DNA of 64,000 bases from Aristolochia californica (GCA_029961685.1 JARWKL010000012.1:26583227-26647226); one strand, 5' to 3'. Shown: positions 22,075-36,300, counted from the stretch's first letter. Made by a program: numbers and translations. The notes: a model not told the origin generated them from the sequence alone.

Positions 22075-24336
22075 TCGAGAGTAAGGTAAAGAGAAACGTT
22101 ACGGATTAAAGGTAATAAATATGATAAGTAAAGACACAAATTAGGACAAAAGGCTACAGAAAGTAAGTAATAAATTGTGTGAGACGACGGCCGGAACCGT
22201 TAGGGTATGACAGGAAGAATCCGGCTCCTTTGTACTTTCGCTGGAAATTAAGGACGTAGGTGTCTGTTTAGTTGACACCTGTCTCTTACCAGTAAATACT
22301 AAAACTGAGCAAAGTATCAAACAGTTGTTCCGAGTTAAGTGGGGTTTTTTCCTATTTTATCTCCTTTTATTTCTCACACAAACTTAAATTATTTCTCACC
22401 AATAAAAAGAATAACACTAACTATGTTCGAAATAAATAATTTTACAAACAATTAATGTACAATTATCTATTTTTTGTATTGAACCAAAATATAAAAACCC
22501 ATAAATTAGTCCCAGATCACATCCAACTTTATTATTCAATTGAGTTCGTGACTGCACCTCATGCGTCAAAGACTTGCAATTGTTTAATATTGTATGATTA
22601 TAACTTAAGATATTTGTCGAAGTTTCTACAACATCTCCTTATATTATACTAACATAATTAGTTCACGTGCACACATTGTACTCTGTTACCAAAGCCCACT
22701 ACATACTAGTCGACAATCTTTGAGAGATGCATACAATAATAATATTAACATATACATTACAATCTTTTGAATAGACAGTCACAGTTGAATCTAACAGGAT
22801 AAATACAAGACATTAGATGCTCGTGGGAATTTACCATACTATGAACAACAAAAGACTCTTATGAGGAAGGCTAGTGATGTCCCCAACTACCTTAGCTAAA
22901 ATTTGATCGAGCATTCTATGTGTTATGCACAATGTTATGATTTATGCTTTCATTTTATCTAAAAATTTACATGTTAGTCCTACGATTAGTTTGAAAATGC
23001 TCCTTATTTTAGTTTCATATTAAAAATAAAATTAAAATTTGTATTATGCTTGTTTTTAATGCATTATGTCAAAATTCGTGGCTCTACAAATAATTATCTT
23101 CTTATACAGTTATATTGTAATTATGTTATATTTATGTCATTATTATTGTAGTAATCATTTATATCCTCATTTTTTTATTACATTATGTCCGTTCAAACTT
23201 CCTAGTACTCTACCTTCCACCACCCAACCTAGTAAATGACTACAGTCAAATCCATGCAACGGTCCCATCATATTCCCCCTCCTTCACATTGGGTGTTTTC
23301 TCTTTACCATATGGAAAACATTTCAAATCACTTCAATATCTCAAGCAACATAATTAAAAATCATAACAGATAAAGCTTTAAAAGCATAATTAAATTTGAT
23401 TAAAAACATGATTAAATAGACCAAACGGCCAAAAAGTACTTATTCACTATAAGTACTCCAACTTTTGCATTGATTTTCGATTAAATCTCTCAGATGAGTG
23501 GAGATGCTCTACCTCAAAAAGTATTTGACTATTAAAATAATTAGTCAACTTGTACAACCCAATTTTGAAAATATGAAGATCATTTCCAACACTTTGTTAC
23601 TAATTGTTAAATTGGTGTGTCTCCCTGCATGCGCACACACACACACACACACCAAGGGTTCAATCGGCACCTCAGCAAGTTGGTATTCATAAGGCTGATC
23701 TTATACTATCAATGCAGTCACCATCATTATCTAGAAATTCTTAGCCTCTCAATGTTAGAATTACATTATTTTTCAAAATCGGATACATGTTCCTTCTCAA
23801 TATCTTCTTGACTTGCCATGATCGATTCTAACAGTCCATACAAAAGAGAAGAAAAATAGTTTATCCTAGAAACCACACCATCCTATTATTCCAACAACAC
23901 CGTTTGACCCAACAAGAGAAAAGAAAAATAATTTTGCAAATAGCCATATAGAAAAGGCAAGATAGGATAAAATAGGCAAAAGGAGTTGACCATGTAAGAA
24001 GTCAGCTACTTTAGCTTGAGAATTAAAGACATTAAGTGCTAAGGGAGTAAAACGCATGCATAGAAATCAAGAAGATCAAATAAAAAGATACAACCCTAAA
24101 AGTGGAAAGACAAAATAAGCAAAAGGAGTCGACCCCTTTAGAAGGATTTGAACTCTTCAGGGAGTAGGACTCGAATCCAAGGACTAGAGGAATTGTGAAA
24201 AGAAGAAAGGATTCAACCACAAACAATAGGAGTCATCCTTCAGGCAACCGGAAAAGAAAAATGAGCCAAGTCCTAGTTATAAAAACTTTCAAAATTAGAA
24301 GTGGATTCGAACCCTATCCTAAAGGAGCATATTGTA
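22075..24336. other. intergenic, no gene seen
   Basis: AT-rich sequence without a supported ORF. It contains a (CA)n microsatellite at 23634-23652 inside otherwise unremarkable DNA. Confidence 0.45.
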
Positions 24337-25165
24337 CACTACAAGAAAATTTACTTTTCTCCCTGATTTTTTTCTTGGCAAAATTAATTTGGCTAATAAA
24401 ACCACATTTCTTAGCACACATGAATGTCAGAGACAAAAACTAAGAACTAATCCCAACAAAATGTTTCTCCAAAAAATTGTATTTGTCTAAAAAATTTGAA
24501 TTTCGTTAAGGAATAGATTCTTGCTAAATACCAGAAACGACTTACTCTCAATGAAATTCAAAGATTCTTGGTGAAATTATTTTTTCCAAGAATAAGGAGG
24601 AAAAAAAATATCAGTAATAATACTTACTCTTGGAGAAATTCAAAAATCATCGATAGATGTAGTTTATTCTCGGCAAAATTAATTTCTCTTAAGAAGTAGG
24701 AAAAAGCAAAAAAATAGCAGTAACAATTTTATTCTTTATTAAATTAAAAAAAACATCAATAAGTGTAAATTGTTCCAGGTGGAATTAACTTCACTGAGAA
24801 TAAGTAGAAAAAACAACAAATATGGTAATTATACATTTATTCTCGATGAATTAAAAAATCATCGATAAATATATACTATTCTTGATAAAATTATTCCCCC
24901 AAAAAAAACTCAAAAAAATAATAAAAAACATCGATAATTATACACTTATTATTGATAAAATTCAAAAATACTAGTAAATGAATACTATTCTCAGTAGAAA
25001 ATGTTATTCAATATTAACTAAAAAAAATATCATTTATAATTATACACTTATTTTCTAAGAAATTCAAAATTGATCCATAAATGTACACTATTCTACCTGA
25101 AATGAATTTCATTGATAATAACTAGGAAAAATCATTGAAAGTTATACACTCGTTGTCGAAAGGAG
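24337..25165 (+). mobile_element. CACTA element terminus with subterminal repeats
   Basis: Positions 24337-24350 read CACTACAAGAAAAT, the terminus typical of plant CACTA (En/Spm) transposons. From there to about 25165 a degenerate unit recurs several times: ttattctcgatgaaattcaaaaatcatcgataaatgtacactattctcgg-like text, then aattaattt, then a run of A with aacatc. Arrays of subterminal repeats are expected next to a CACTA TIR. No matching inverted terminus and no transposase frame were found. Confidence 0.55.
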
Positions 25166-25852
25166 GGGAGCAGGAGGGAGGGCAGGTCTTTATTTAGAGT
25201 TTTTATTATTTCATTCTCTCTACTTCTCCTTCTATTAAATTAAAAGGTACTTTAGAACTAGTTCAAATGAATTGATGTCAGCTAGAGATTCAAAGAGGAG
25301 TGTCATAAGCTTTTGTTTTTCTATGAAGTCATTTGTACTTTGGACAAGGATAACAAAGGGGCTTCCAAGATTGATGATAAAAAAGAAACCATTTTTTTAA
25401 TTGAATTTTTGTTTGATGTAGGTATGGAATAAGTTATTTCTGAAGTAAAAATTATTGTCCTTAATGATCCATTAGAGTGACCCTTAAGTCATTTTATCTT
25501 ATGGGAAGTACCTTAAGAGTCACCCTTAAATTCATTTTATCTCATGGGTAGGATCTCTAGATTTCATTTATTTTCTTGCATTTTTGCTTGGAAGCTCGGT
25601 AATTTTTGGTGATTGGAAGGGGCGACCCATATTTAATGCAGAGACTTATTACTCATGCCCTTCTCTTGGTAAAGAAGTTCATTTCATATGGTTTTCTTGA
25701 CAAGTGCTATTACATAGCACAAGTATGTACCCCAAAGGGTGATTTAAAGATGTTATGAACTATCACAATAGCTGAGTGGAATTGGAAATTGGTGTCATAA
25801 CTCAAGAGCCGATTTTCGATGGAATCCTTAAGGGACTGTTTGGAACTCATAG

Positions 25853-25887
<35 letters not shown>

Positions 25888-26211
25888 TTTAACTATTATT
25901 ATTTTCAAAAATAGTTAGTGAAAATAAGATAATGATCAAATTCTACTTTTCACTAACTGTATCAACTTTTGTCCATTAGAGGACTTCACAGATGACATTT
26001 ATATTTTTTTTTATATAATCAACCATATAAATATAGTTCTGAATTTATATTTGTCTAATATGTATAATTTATTTTATTAAAAAATTTAAACAGCCAAACA
26101 AGAAAATAGAAATAAAAATATAAATATAATAATATATATGTAACTATATATCTATATATATTTTCAATATTTCCATTGACCCTAATCTCATTAGTTTCCA
26201 TATTTCTTCTT
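25166..26211. other. intergenic with MITE half and poly-A
   Basis: No gene. At 25830-25990 there is half of the ggWctgtttggaaccc-type MITE seen complete at 37483-37663, interrupted by a 30-plus A run (about 25852-25882). Confidence 0.45.
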
Positions 26212-27012
26212 GGGAATTTTACTAAATTACATATTTTTAACAAATATTAACAAAAATAACTAACTTCCAAACTTAATATAAAAAAAAAAACCAACTTTGA
26301 TCGATCAATTGCACGTGTATAGTCCAAGACGCCATGTCAGCTTTGATTGCTTATGTGGTACAAAATCAGCATGCCATATAACCAATCGAAGGAATTAAAG
26401 CCATTTCATCTTACATGTGTATGACATATCATCAACATACCTTTTTTCTCCCATTTTTTTATTAATGATTTAAGTTCTTTTGTAATTTAAAAAAAATTAT
26501 AAACATTAATTTCTGGGTTTAAAAATCGTACACAATTCATTACCTTCTATTTAATATAATAAAAATTAAAAAAATGTTTATTAATTATTTAAAAAATAAT
26601 AATGTAATTAATACCTTATATTATAGATTAAAGATATTATTTAATTTAATACAATATTTCATAAAAAAATTAATGCAATTTTTAATTTTCTTAATCGTTG
26701 GTTTATATTTTATTACCTTCTTTTAAAAAAAATAAAAAAAATAAAACAAAAACTTAAATCAATAAAATGAGTAAAAAAAGTATATTGGCATGGAGTGCTG
26801 ACGCATCACATTGATGACATGTCATGATGAGATGTCATACACCTGTCTAATGATGTGGAGTTGTGATAACGTGTCTCATGAAATGGCTTTCATTAATAAG
26901 GGGTTAAAATGAATAGTTGACCGGTCAACGTTATCCATTTCTTATATAAAGTTTGGAAATTGTTATTTTTGTTAATATTTATTAAAAAAATAGGTAATTT
27001 AGTAAAATTCCC
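26212..27012. mobile_element. TIR element, about 0.8 kb, Mutator-like
   Basis: The left end (GGGAATTTTACTAAATTAC onward) and the reverse complement of the right end agree over about 70 bp with few differences, giving long terminal inverted repeats. The flanks tttcttctt (26203-26211) and tttctttct (27013-27021) could be a decayed 9-bp target duplication, which fits Mutator-type elements. The interior is AT-rich and has no transposase frame, so it is non-autonomous. Confidence 0.7.
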
Positions 27013-27562
27013 TTTCTTTCTTTTTAAGTGAGTGAAGTACTCAAACAAGTACCAAGGAATAAGTAGGTAATGTTGCCTGTTCAAATAATTGGGTCACGTT
27101 CTGGTCCACCCAATCTAGAGCATGTGGGAATTACTGCCATCCCATGCAAAACCATGAATCCAACAGATGAAAAAACACTGATAGAAACAACCAGTGGATG
27201 CAACAAATGGTTCAGAAATTCTAGCAATAACTGCTGCTCGTGGTTTCATTGAGCTGACAAAATCAATCTCGCCCCTCATGCACACTCAGATTTGGCACTC
27301 AATACGATATAGATTTCATCATCAGCAAATGCAATGAAAACCATGTCTGCTGCTACTACAACCTTTCTAATTACACCTTCAATCTGAAGAGGCCAGAAGG
27401 GAGAGTTATTTGCAATGAATGGACGTCCAGAAAACCATGTCTGCTGCTACTACAACCTTACTAATTACACCTTGAATCTGAAGAGGCCAGAAGGGAGAGT
27501 TATTTGCAATCTGGAAACTAACTATTGGCAACTATTTTACATCTCAAAGAGCTAATCTCCAG
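27013..27562. other. 3' flank of the first CMO gene
   Basis: It contains an 81-bp tandem duplication (27336-27416 and 27430-27510) and sequence homologous to the 3' flank of the second CMO gene (around 33250-33300), so the gene duplication included downstream DNA. Confidence 0.6.
27336..27510 (-). repeat. 81-bp near-identical tandem duplication
   Basis: Copies at 27336-27416 and 27430-27510 differ at about two positions and are separated by 13 bp. On the minus strand both stay open, reading NNSPFWPLQI as a shared phrase, but no gene model can be built. Confidence 0.85.
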
Positions 27563-30500
27563 TCACCTACCATTTAGGCTATCATGCAGCAGACAGTGAA
27601 AACGGTGCATGGCCTTTTCTACAGTTGGTGCATACCTGCCACTGCAGTATGCCGGAGATTCTAGGCCTTTCTGAACTCTTTCACACAGTGATATGTCTTC
27701 AATCTAGAACACATCCCACTTCTATTAGAAATGACCGAGTTCCGTGCCACAACTGTGAATGTCTTCATTGAAGGTAAACACACTATACCTGAACTCTTTC
27801 ACTATCTTCCAAGCTTTTCTCGATAAAGTCTTTGTCGTCCTGAACAATTGCAAGAAACAGAAACTAATAATTGCAGACAAATTTCTGAATCAACCTAGCT
27901 AGGTCTTGACTTCGTTTAGGGAATTCAGAATCTCACCGATACAGTTAATTTAACTCTCCATAGAATATGCACCCTTAAAGAGTTTCTAAGCATGACAAGA
28001 TGTCGGGGAAAAAGAAAATAATTGATCCATGTTGTGAGCCCTCATCTTCTTTCTCAATCTCTGGAATCAGCATGCTCTAAAATAGCTTGCATCCCAATGA
28101 AGAAACTATGAGAATCATCACAAGAAGCCCTCAAATTCTCTCCATTGGAGGGTTGTTTTTTTTTGGTAGGAAGCATGTGGAAGGATTTCATGATGTCCAA
28201 ATTGAAATTTCTAACCGGCTTTTCAAGATTCGGACTTTTCACCACCGTCTTAGAGAAAGATAGAAAGGAGGTAAGAAGTACTACGAGTTCATGAAATTAA
28301 ACATATAAATAAAGCAAGCAACTTTACCTTTAGACTGGCTTCAAGAAAGTAGTCAAATATCACTAGACATTTACTGTGGCTCTGTGGAATAACAAGATTA
28401 GTGTCCATCCAAGGACCGTACCTAGCAACACCCCAAATAGTCAAAAACAGTGAAAGAGTAATCAGAGAACAAAACCACATGTAAATATATCAGAGAACAT
28501 AGTTTACCTGTTAATCATAAAATTAGGGTAAATAAAAGCATACACAGCTTTCGAACCAAGTCTATCAAAACCATCTCCTCCTGGTGGAGTGCTTTCACAG
28601 CTTTGGATGCTAACCTTATCAAAATTCTACACTCAGCAAAAAAGTAATCTGTCAGACACTTTCACTGAATTTTCAAGTGCCACCATAAATGAGAATTCCT
28701 ACAATCTTCATGATAACCAGATAACTATACTAACAAATTAAGGTAAGGCAGTGGTGATGAATGGAATAGTTAATAGATCAACTTTAATGCTAACCCAATT
28801 TCTTCTAAATATATAAGGATAAACCAGGAAACATTCGAGTAATATGTTGACAACCAATAAATTCAATACAATCACAAAAACACTAGAAAGAATAATAAGG
28901 TAAAATTACCACCCCTAAATACAATATTGATATATGGAATCACCTCATCCCATAACCTACACTAAGGTCACTATGCCAAAATCATTTTCTACCCCCATTC
29001 CTACATTGGTATGTCAAAACTTCATCTAAGTAACTAGGTTAAAAAATGGTGAAACTTCACCTACCAACAAGAATGATTCAACATATTTATAGACATAAAA
29101 TTTAATCATCAAAATTATAACCCCGATCAATGCCCAGATCGTCAACATTGATCAGCATTCAAGGTTAATCAACATTCAACCTAATCGCCAGTTGACTAAT
29201 GGTCAAATCAAAGCTCTCAACGATCAAAGCATAGAGGTTTAGTATGTCAAAATCTAAGTGTCAATGTACCTAAGTACCACATTAGAAAATGAGAGGACAC
29301 ATAAGTGACATGTGGTGCTGCAAGAGAGTTCCACTCAAGTAAAGGAGGTGGCACATAGATGACATGTGGCATCGTAAAAATGCCCCACCTAAAGGAAAGA
29401 GGTGGTACCATTTTCAAATGGATAAGATCAGGTGTTATACTCTCATGAAAGAAGAAAAGATATTGCCAAGTGTTCTTCTCCCTTAGCACATGTAACTCAT
29501 TAAAGGGAGAGGGAGAAGATAAGGGAGAAAAAAAGGTGAGGGTAGTTGAACCACCTCTACCACACGGTAAATAGGGATCTCCTATAGAGTTAAGGAAAGG
29601 TCTTTTAGGGGAGAGGAGAACTTTTTGAGAGAGAATAATTGTTAGATATTTTCTCTTCGCTTCGGAGTGTCAACACACTATTTGTTAGAAAAAAGAAATT
29701 TTATTGTGATCTGAGCTCTTCAAATCTCAAATTAGTTTGAAGCCCTACGAAGTTTTTTCAGTAAAGGCAACAACAAGCATTCATCCTTGCCCCTACTTCG
29801 ACACTATCCTTGGATCGGCCACACACTGTACATGATCAACCTTCTTGTCAAGCACCAAGTGAAGGGCTAGTTAAAAAATGAAAGTTAGTCAACCAAGGGA
29901 ATTCTAATACATCCTTCAGATTAAACAAGGCCTTAATTAAGTTCTTATGGGGAGATCAAATCAAAGGGCTCTTCAAATATCAGAACTTATATCACTTGAA
30001 ATCTTGTAAATTTTCTTTGTTTTACTAACACTCGTGTTGCTTCACATACTGGATCCTTTTGTATGTTTGTTGTATTATATGTTGTATTATATGTTGTTTT
30101 AATAAGATAGATTTCACATGATAATGATGGAAATACGTTCACTTCCATAGTACACAAGTGTGTTCTCACCGACGAAAAACAGGTGTATTTTTACCATAGC
30201 TAAGAGAGGGCTCTGATATGAGAAGGACATTAGAAAGTCATGAACTCTCAAAGTATGGGCAGCTTAATACACAAACATATGTTATTGAGTTGCTATGTTT
30301 TCAGGCTAACTAAATTTCTATATCCTTTGAATAAGTCACACTCAAGGTCCTTGAAGCACTAACAAAGATAAAAAAGTTCCCAAATGACAACAAAAGTCCA
30401 AGTCAAGAACCACTCTACTACTTGCGGAAGACACAACTTACATAAAAAATAAGAGAGAAAAATATGTTGTGTTACTCTAGAGGCTTAAAACACAGGTTTA

Positions 30501-32710
30501 ACACAACACAACAAAACTAATTGTTACAAAATCACGATCTATAAGAAAGCGTGGGAATACTCATTGGTATGAGTGAAAGTGAATGCAAAAAACCTACAGT
30601 GATAGAGTAGGACTCAAGTTTGAGACCAAATGCTAAACCTTTGTGCGCATATGGGACATGATAACCACCATCCAAGTAGTTGTCACAATACACCTGCTTT
30701 CAGAATCAAGAAAACAAAACAAAAGACATCTTGCATATTTAGAGAAAAATACATAAGATTTACCGGGTCTAACGCAGTTGGAATCAGAAAATATTTAAGA
30801 AGATCAAACCTTCCAATTGCACTCAATCGTATATTCGCGTCTACACACATGCTTTAGGGAAGAATTAAATCCAATAGTCCCCAAGATCTCTAAAGAGTTC
30901 CCTAGCCATTCACTGCCCACGGCCTTGCTACTAACATCCTTCTGAGGTAGAATGTCTTTGTCCAAATTGATCAGTACAAAGGGGCCCCAAGTGGCAACAT
31001 TAATGGGTATAAGCCCAAATTCCTGTGAGGCAAAGAGGCGACAATCATCAAACTGTAAAAATAGACCAACAGAAAAAGGACAGCAAGTTAACATCATGCC
31101 TTACATTTACTTTGAAGTTATGTAATCCGGAGATACGAGTAGCCTTTAAGAGTGTGCCATCCAACCCATAAGTCCATCCCTACAAAATAACAGAATTTAC
31201 ACCATTAAATTATAGCTTCCAAACTAGCTTGGTTGATATGTTAATTGGCTGGAGCTTGAGAGGCAGTATTACAAATAAGTAATTTCTGCCCTTTAGTATG
31301 TCCATTCCTGCAAGGTATTATTCATCATTCATTACATTATCGTTATTAGTAAGAACATCATGAAGCTCCAACAATATGAAAAATGAACATATCATAGTTT
31401 AAAAGACAGAGACGGAGAGGAAACTAAAGATATATAATGACAACTCACATGATAAGGACATATATAGCAAGATTTCTTCCCACTTCCAGATGCAAGAAGT
31501 GAAGCATGATGGCGACAAACATTGTGAAAAGCATGGAGATTCCCACTAGCATCTCGACAAACCACAAACTCTACACTTCCCAATCTGCTGACTTTCAAGA
31601 GGTAAGGGATGATGAATGAAAAGAAAAGAGTTCTAAAAATTAGATTCATCATGGGTATCTATAGTTGTTTGCCAGGGGTACAACTTAGAAGAAACATTCA
31701 AGAAGCCAAATCAGACCATTCATTCTGTCCACTCAAATAGACGAACATATAACCCAACAAATCTACTTGGCTCGAGTCCACACATGTAATTGGGCAGCTA
31801 TTTCTCCTCTTGAGTCTTGTAAGTTGGAAAAAAGCTCAAAGGCATTTCTCCTTTCTTCTTTTAGTTTTGTCTTAACAAATTAACCTAATATAGAATAAAT
31901 CCAATCCTAGCTATCAGTTACATGTATGATAAAAGTGTAGGATGAAACACAATGGCATGCAGACTAATTAAAAGGTCCAACAATGTTAATGTGTTCACTA
32001 TTCACTGAAAAGAAAAAAAAATTAAAACATGGTATTCACCCTAACAAAAGTAAGACACACCTGCCAGTGAAGAAGTCCATAGAGTTCGCGATTTGTTCAG
32101 TGTACCCTGAAAATCAGTGGCTACACTCATGAAATCTTCAATTTTCCTAATGATAGACCAAAGTAAGACAGACATGGAATGTACAAAAAATTTCAAGATA
32201 TAAAATATTGTTTTCATACACTTACATATTTTCATCATTCAATACCTATATAAAAAAAAAAAAAAAAAAAAAAAAACCCTCTTGTAACTAAGAACTGTTT
32301 TAGTGTATCAAGTTTCGAACGCTCAAGGAAGTTTTGAACACACAAAACCAGTTCGTTTTTGTTCGTCTCAACGAAAACGTCCGACAAGCTCTTTGACAAA
32401 AAGCCAGAGCACTTTTCGAACGCTCACTAGTCATACCTACAGCTTGCCACCCCTTGTAGAACACGCTCTCCATTTCGAGATCAAGGAAAGAGGGCTCAGT
32501 ATACCAACAACTGGGGGGCGTCATGGCTTCCTGCAATGGAATCCCAGGGTCGAAAGCTTCCACCATACGCCGAATATCAGCAGAGACGGCCGAAGTCGCT
32601 TTACAGAAAAGCGACGGAGAAGGGAGATTACGGATGACGGGTGCTTTGAGTCTATGGAACTTAGAAAACTCCGTCAGGATCAGAGGCTTGAACGGCTTGA
32701 GCGTCGCCAT
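27563..32710 (-). CDS. CMO: choline monooxygenase-like, copy A
   Basis: Ferredoxin-dependent Rieske oxygenase family. Choline monooxygenase converts choline to betaine aldehyde in the chloroplast stroma, the first step of glycine betaine synthesis. Ten exons: 32437-32710, 32061-32106, 31449-31584, 31105-31179, 30810-31022, 30598-30693, 28508-28626, 28328-28421, 27789-27839, 27563-27703; 414 aa, with every phase closing. Residues 1 to about 45 are Ser/Lys/Arg-rich without acids, as in a plastid transit peptide. The Rieske ligands are C130, H132, C149 and H152 (spacing CxH-16-CxxH). Mononuclear-iron ligands fit H260 and H265 in GGYHVPYAH. Intron 6 is 1971 bp against 83 bp in copy B, so it holds an insertion. 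Many plants that lack betaine have CMO-like proteins of unproven activity, so the substrate is inferred from family. Confidence 0.88.
29762..29915 (+). repeat. dispersed repeat, copy 2, inside CMO copy A intron 6
   Basis: Homologous to 124-290. It lies in the expanded part of intron 6. The sequence just upstream (about 29270-29420) holds internal repeats around gtgacatgtggY and looks like part of a larger inserted element. Confidence 0.55.
32253..32276 (+). repeat. poly-A tract in CMO copy A intron 1
   Basis: A run of over 20 A within intron 1, close to the exon 1 side. Confidence 0.8.
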
Positions 32711-33321
32711 TGATAGTGATTGAGCGAAGAGAGAGGGCGTTCTGATTGATAGTGATCAGTGAAAGGCGAAACAAGTGAGTGAATGAGGAAGGGGGAAGAA
32801 GGAGGAGGATGGCTAGCATCGAATTTTTAGATGAAGAACCTGTCGGTTCATCTTCTAAGAACCCAAATTGATTCTATTAGTACCCTTTTTAATCTTTTTA
32901 ATGAGTGATGATAATTGCTTTTATAGCATGCACCCACAGTCCCTCTTCCTTTTCTTTATCGTTGGAGATTGCGTGTGTTTATGCCAATTGTAAAGAGTAA
33001 GAAACAAATTTGTTATCCCTTTTTACCAAAAATTTCAAGAGTTTATGTCATTTTTAGGGAAATTTTCACTTGTTGATGTTTCTTGCATTTGAGAATTGTG
33101 AAAAAAAAAAACAAGAAAACGAGTTTTCTATTACTTTAATGATAAACTACAAGAAAATGAGTTCTTTGGGTTTGAGTTGCCATCGGAAACAATAAAATAT
33201 TGCTTCTTGGGTAGGTCACGAACCCTTGATTGGGCTTCGTGTTCTTGGGTAGAAGCGAGAAAAGAGGTCCCAAGGGGAAGTTATTTGCCATTATTTTGTA
33301 TCTCACAGAGCCTATCTCCCC

Positions 33322-36300
33322 TCATTTACCAATGAGGTTCTTATGCAGCCAAGAGTGGAAACGATGGACAGCCTCTTCTACGGCTGGCACATACCTGCCA
33401 CTGCAGTATGCCGGTGATTCCATGCCTTTCTGAACTGCTTCACACAGTGCCATGTCTTCAATCTGGAACACATCCCACTTCTATTAGAAATTGCTTAGCT
33501 CTGTGCCACAACAACAGTAAATATATTCACCGACGGATAATCAGGTAAATTTATCACCCTTAATCCTCCTACTTTCGAAATGCTTAGATCAGAAAGGCAC
33601 TCCCATTGAGAGACCAGCCCACACAAGTAACTCAAGTACACTACATCCACGGTTACCTGAATTTTGTGACTTTCTTCTAAGCTTCTCTGAATAAAGGATT
33701 TGTCATCCTGAACAAGTAGAAAATACAGAAATTTTTAACTGTAGATCAAGGCATCTGATAGCAAGAGTAGTCAAAAGTACCTTTAGACTGGCTTCAAGAA
33801 AGTAGTCGAAAACCACTACACATTTGCGATGACTCAGTGGAACAACTAGATTAGTTTCCAGCCAAGAACCGTATCTAGCAGGACCCATAGAAATCGAAAA
33901 ATACCAGTAAAAGAGTTGCACATCATTACAGTAAATGTTCAAGAATAAAGAAGCAGAAAAAAACATCTCAAATATGATAGAGAACATGTAGGCTTTACCT
34001 GCTAATGGTGAAATTAGGGAAGACAAAAGAGTACAAAGCTTTTGAACCAAGTCTGTAATGATCATCTCCTCCTACTGAGGCAGTTTCACAAGTTTGGACG
34101 CTGACCTTGTCAAAGTTCTATATTCAGCACAAGGCGTCTATGAGACACTTTCAGGAAATGGAGACTTACAGTATCATCACAAGTGTAGAAATTAGCTTAC
34201 TGTGATAGAGTAGGAGTCAAGTTTGAGACTGGTTGTTAAACCTTTATGCGCATATGGGACATGATAATCACCTTCCAGAAAGTTATCGCAATACACCTAC
34301 ACAAAATAATAGAAGATTTACGGACTTTGAAGCAGTAACGAATGAGTGATCGTTCAACAAGATCAAACCTTCCAATTGCACTGCATCGGATATTCGCGTC
34401 TATGAATGTGTTTAAGGGAAGAATCCAATCCAATGTTACCCAAGATTTGTAAAGAGTTCCCTAGCCATTCATTGGCTACGGCTTCGCTGCTGATATCTTT
34501 CTGGTGTGGAATGTCTTTGTCCAAATTTATGAGCACAAAGGGACCCCAAGTGGAAACATTAATGGGGACAAGTCCAAACTCCTGTGAGGCCAAATGGAGT
34601 AGATAAAAAGGTGAGCAGAAAAGGAGAATGAAGGAACGACGTTAGTTACATACATTTACTTGGAAATTTTTTATTCCAGCAACACGAGTAGCCTTTTGGA
34701 GTGAACCATCAAACCCATAAGTCCATCCCTGTAAATTCAAAATTTTATTACATGCGATCGAGAGTAATAATAATCACATAAGAAGAAATAATCAAGTACG
34801 AACACAAAATATTTATACAAGTTCGCTTCAAGGTAATAATTCACTATGATGATAAAGAAATTTACAAGAGAAATTGCATACACTGGAGTGTTTTTTCTCT
34901 AACCTCTCTGACACTTAACATATGATCTTCAATCACCCTTATAACAGCACCCCAAATGGTAGGAGAAAATTAGGGCAATCGAAATGCAAGTGTGAAAATT
35001 TTAAATTACCCTTAATGAAACAACAATCAATAAATCGTGGTCGATTTGCATATTGACTCTACATAAGGCGTTAAATAGATTCTACAACTTAACAGACTGA
35101 AGAAGTATAATTTTAGAAAACTCACATGATAAGGGCATACAAAGCAAGATTTCCTCCCACTTCCAGACGCAAGAAGAGAGGCCCGATGGCGACAAACATT
35201 GTGATAAGCATGGAGATTCCCACCAGCATCTCGACAGACAACAAACTCTACATTTCCAAGTCTGGATCACCCACAAAAAGAAGTTCTTATATCATCATAG
35301 GAGTGAATAGAAAAAAAAATTCTCTACTAGAGAAATCTCATATCATGGACTCTATTCAAATTCATAATTATTGATGAATAAACTTAATTAAATTAATAAA
35401 TTATGATAACATAATAAATAATATAATAAATTTTAATATTTATTGAATATTTAATGATCAATTGTAAATGAGAGTTAAAATTCAGTCATATTAATAGAAT
35501 TAAAATTATTATAAATAGTGGATAGAATATGCGTAGTCCATGAAGAAGCCCTAAACAAAAGCAAGACATACCTGCCGGTGAAGAAATTCATCGACTTCTC
35601 CATCTGCTCAGTGTACCCTAAAAATTAGTGCTTAAAGTCATGAAGTGTGCAAAAATTTATCAAGTAAAATTTTCTTTTCAATCTTAGACTACAAGAGCAA
35701 GCACATCAAGAGGAAGAAACTAAAGGTCTATTTGGAACCCTATGGAAAAGAAAATGAGAATTTGTCGATTATTATTTCCAAAAATAATTAGTGAAAAAAA
35801 GAATAAAGGAACATGTCAAATAAAAAATATTGATTTAATAATATATAAGGATACAAATAACTTATATTTTAATTATGTATAATATTTAGTAATTACTTGC
35901 ACGACTCATCCAATAAGAAAAGTCATTTGATATGAAATATGTGAAATGACTGAGATAACTATTGATTGGATGACTGAGATAGTCGTCAATACAAAAAGTG
36001 GAATTTATAGAAGATAAAAGGTTTTATTGTCTTTAAATATTTTACCTCATGTGACAACAAATTTATGAAGAATTTTAAAAAATTAAAATACATGATAAAG
36101 TAGAATTTTCATGAGTTTAAAAAAAAAATGAAAGCCAGTCGCATGTTCATAATAAATTAGAATTTAGATCAAAATCTTCTCAAATGAAAAACGTCTTCTA
36201 GCTCACTCTGATTAGTCTATCTGGTTGACCGACGCCACCCGTCGGTCATCATACCTATGACTTGCCATCCCTTGTAGAAGATGCGCTCCAATTCGAGATC

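Noticed and set aside
28054..28245. 63-codon minus-strand ORF in CMO copy A intron 8
   Set aside because: Starts at GTG and lies within an intron whose flanking exons join in phase.
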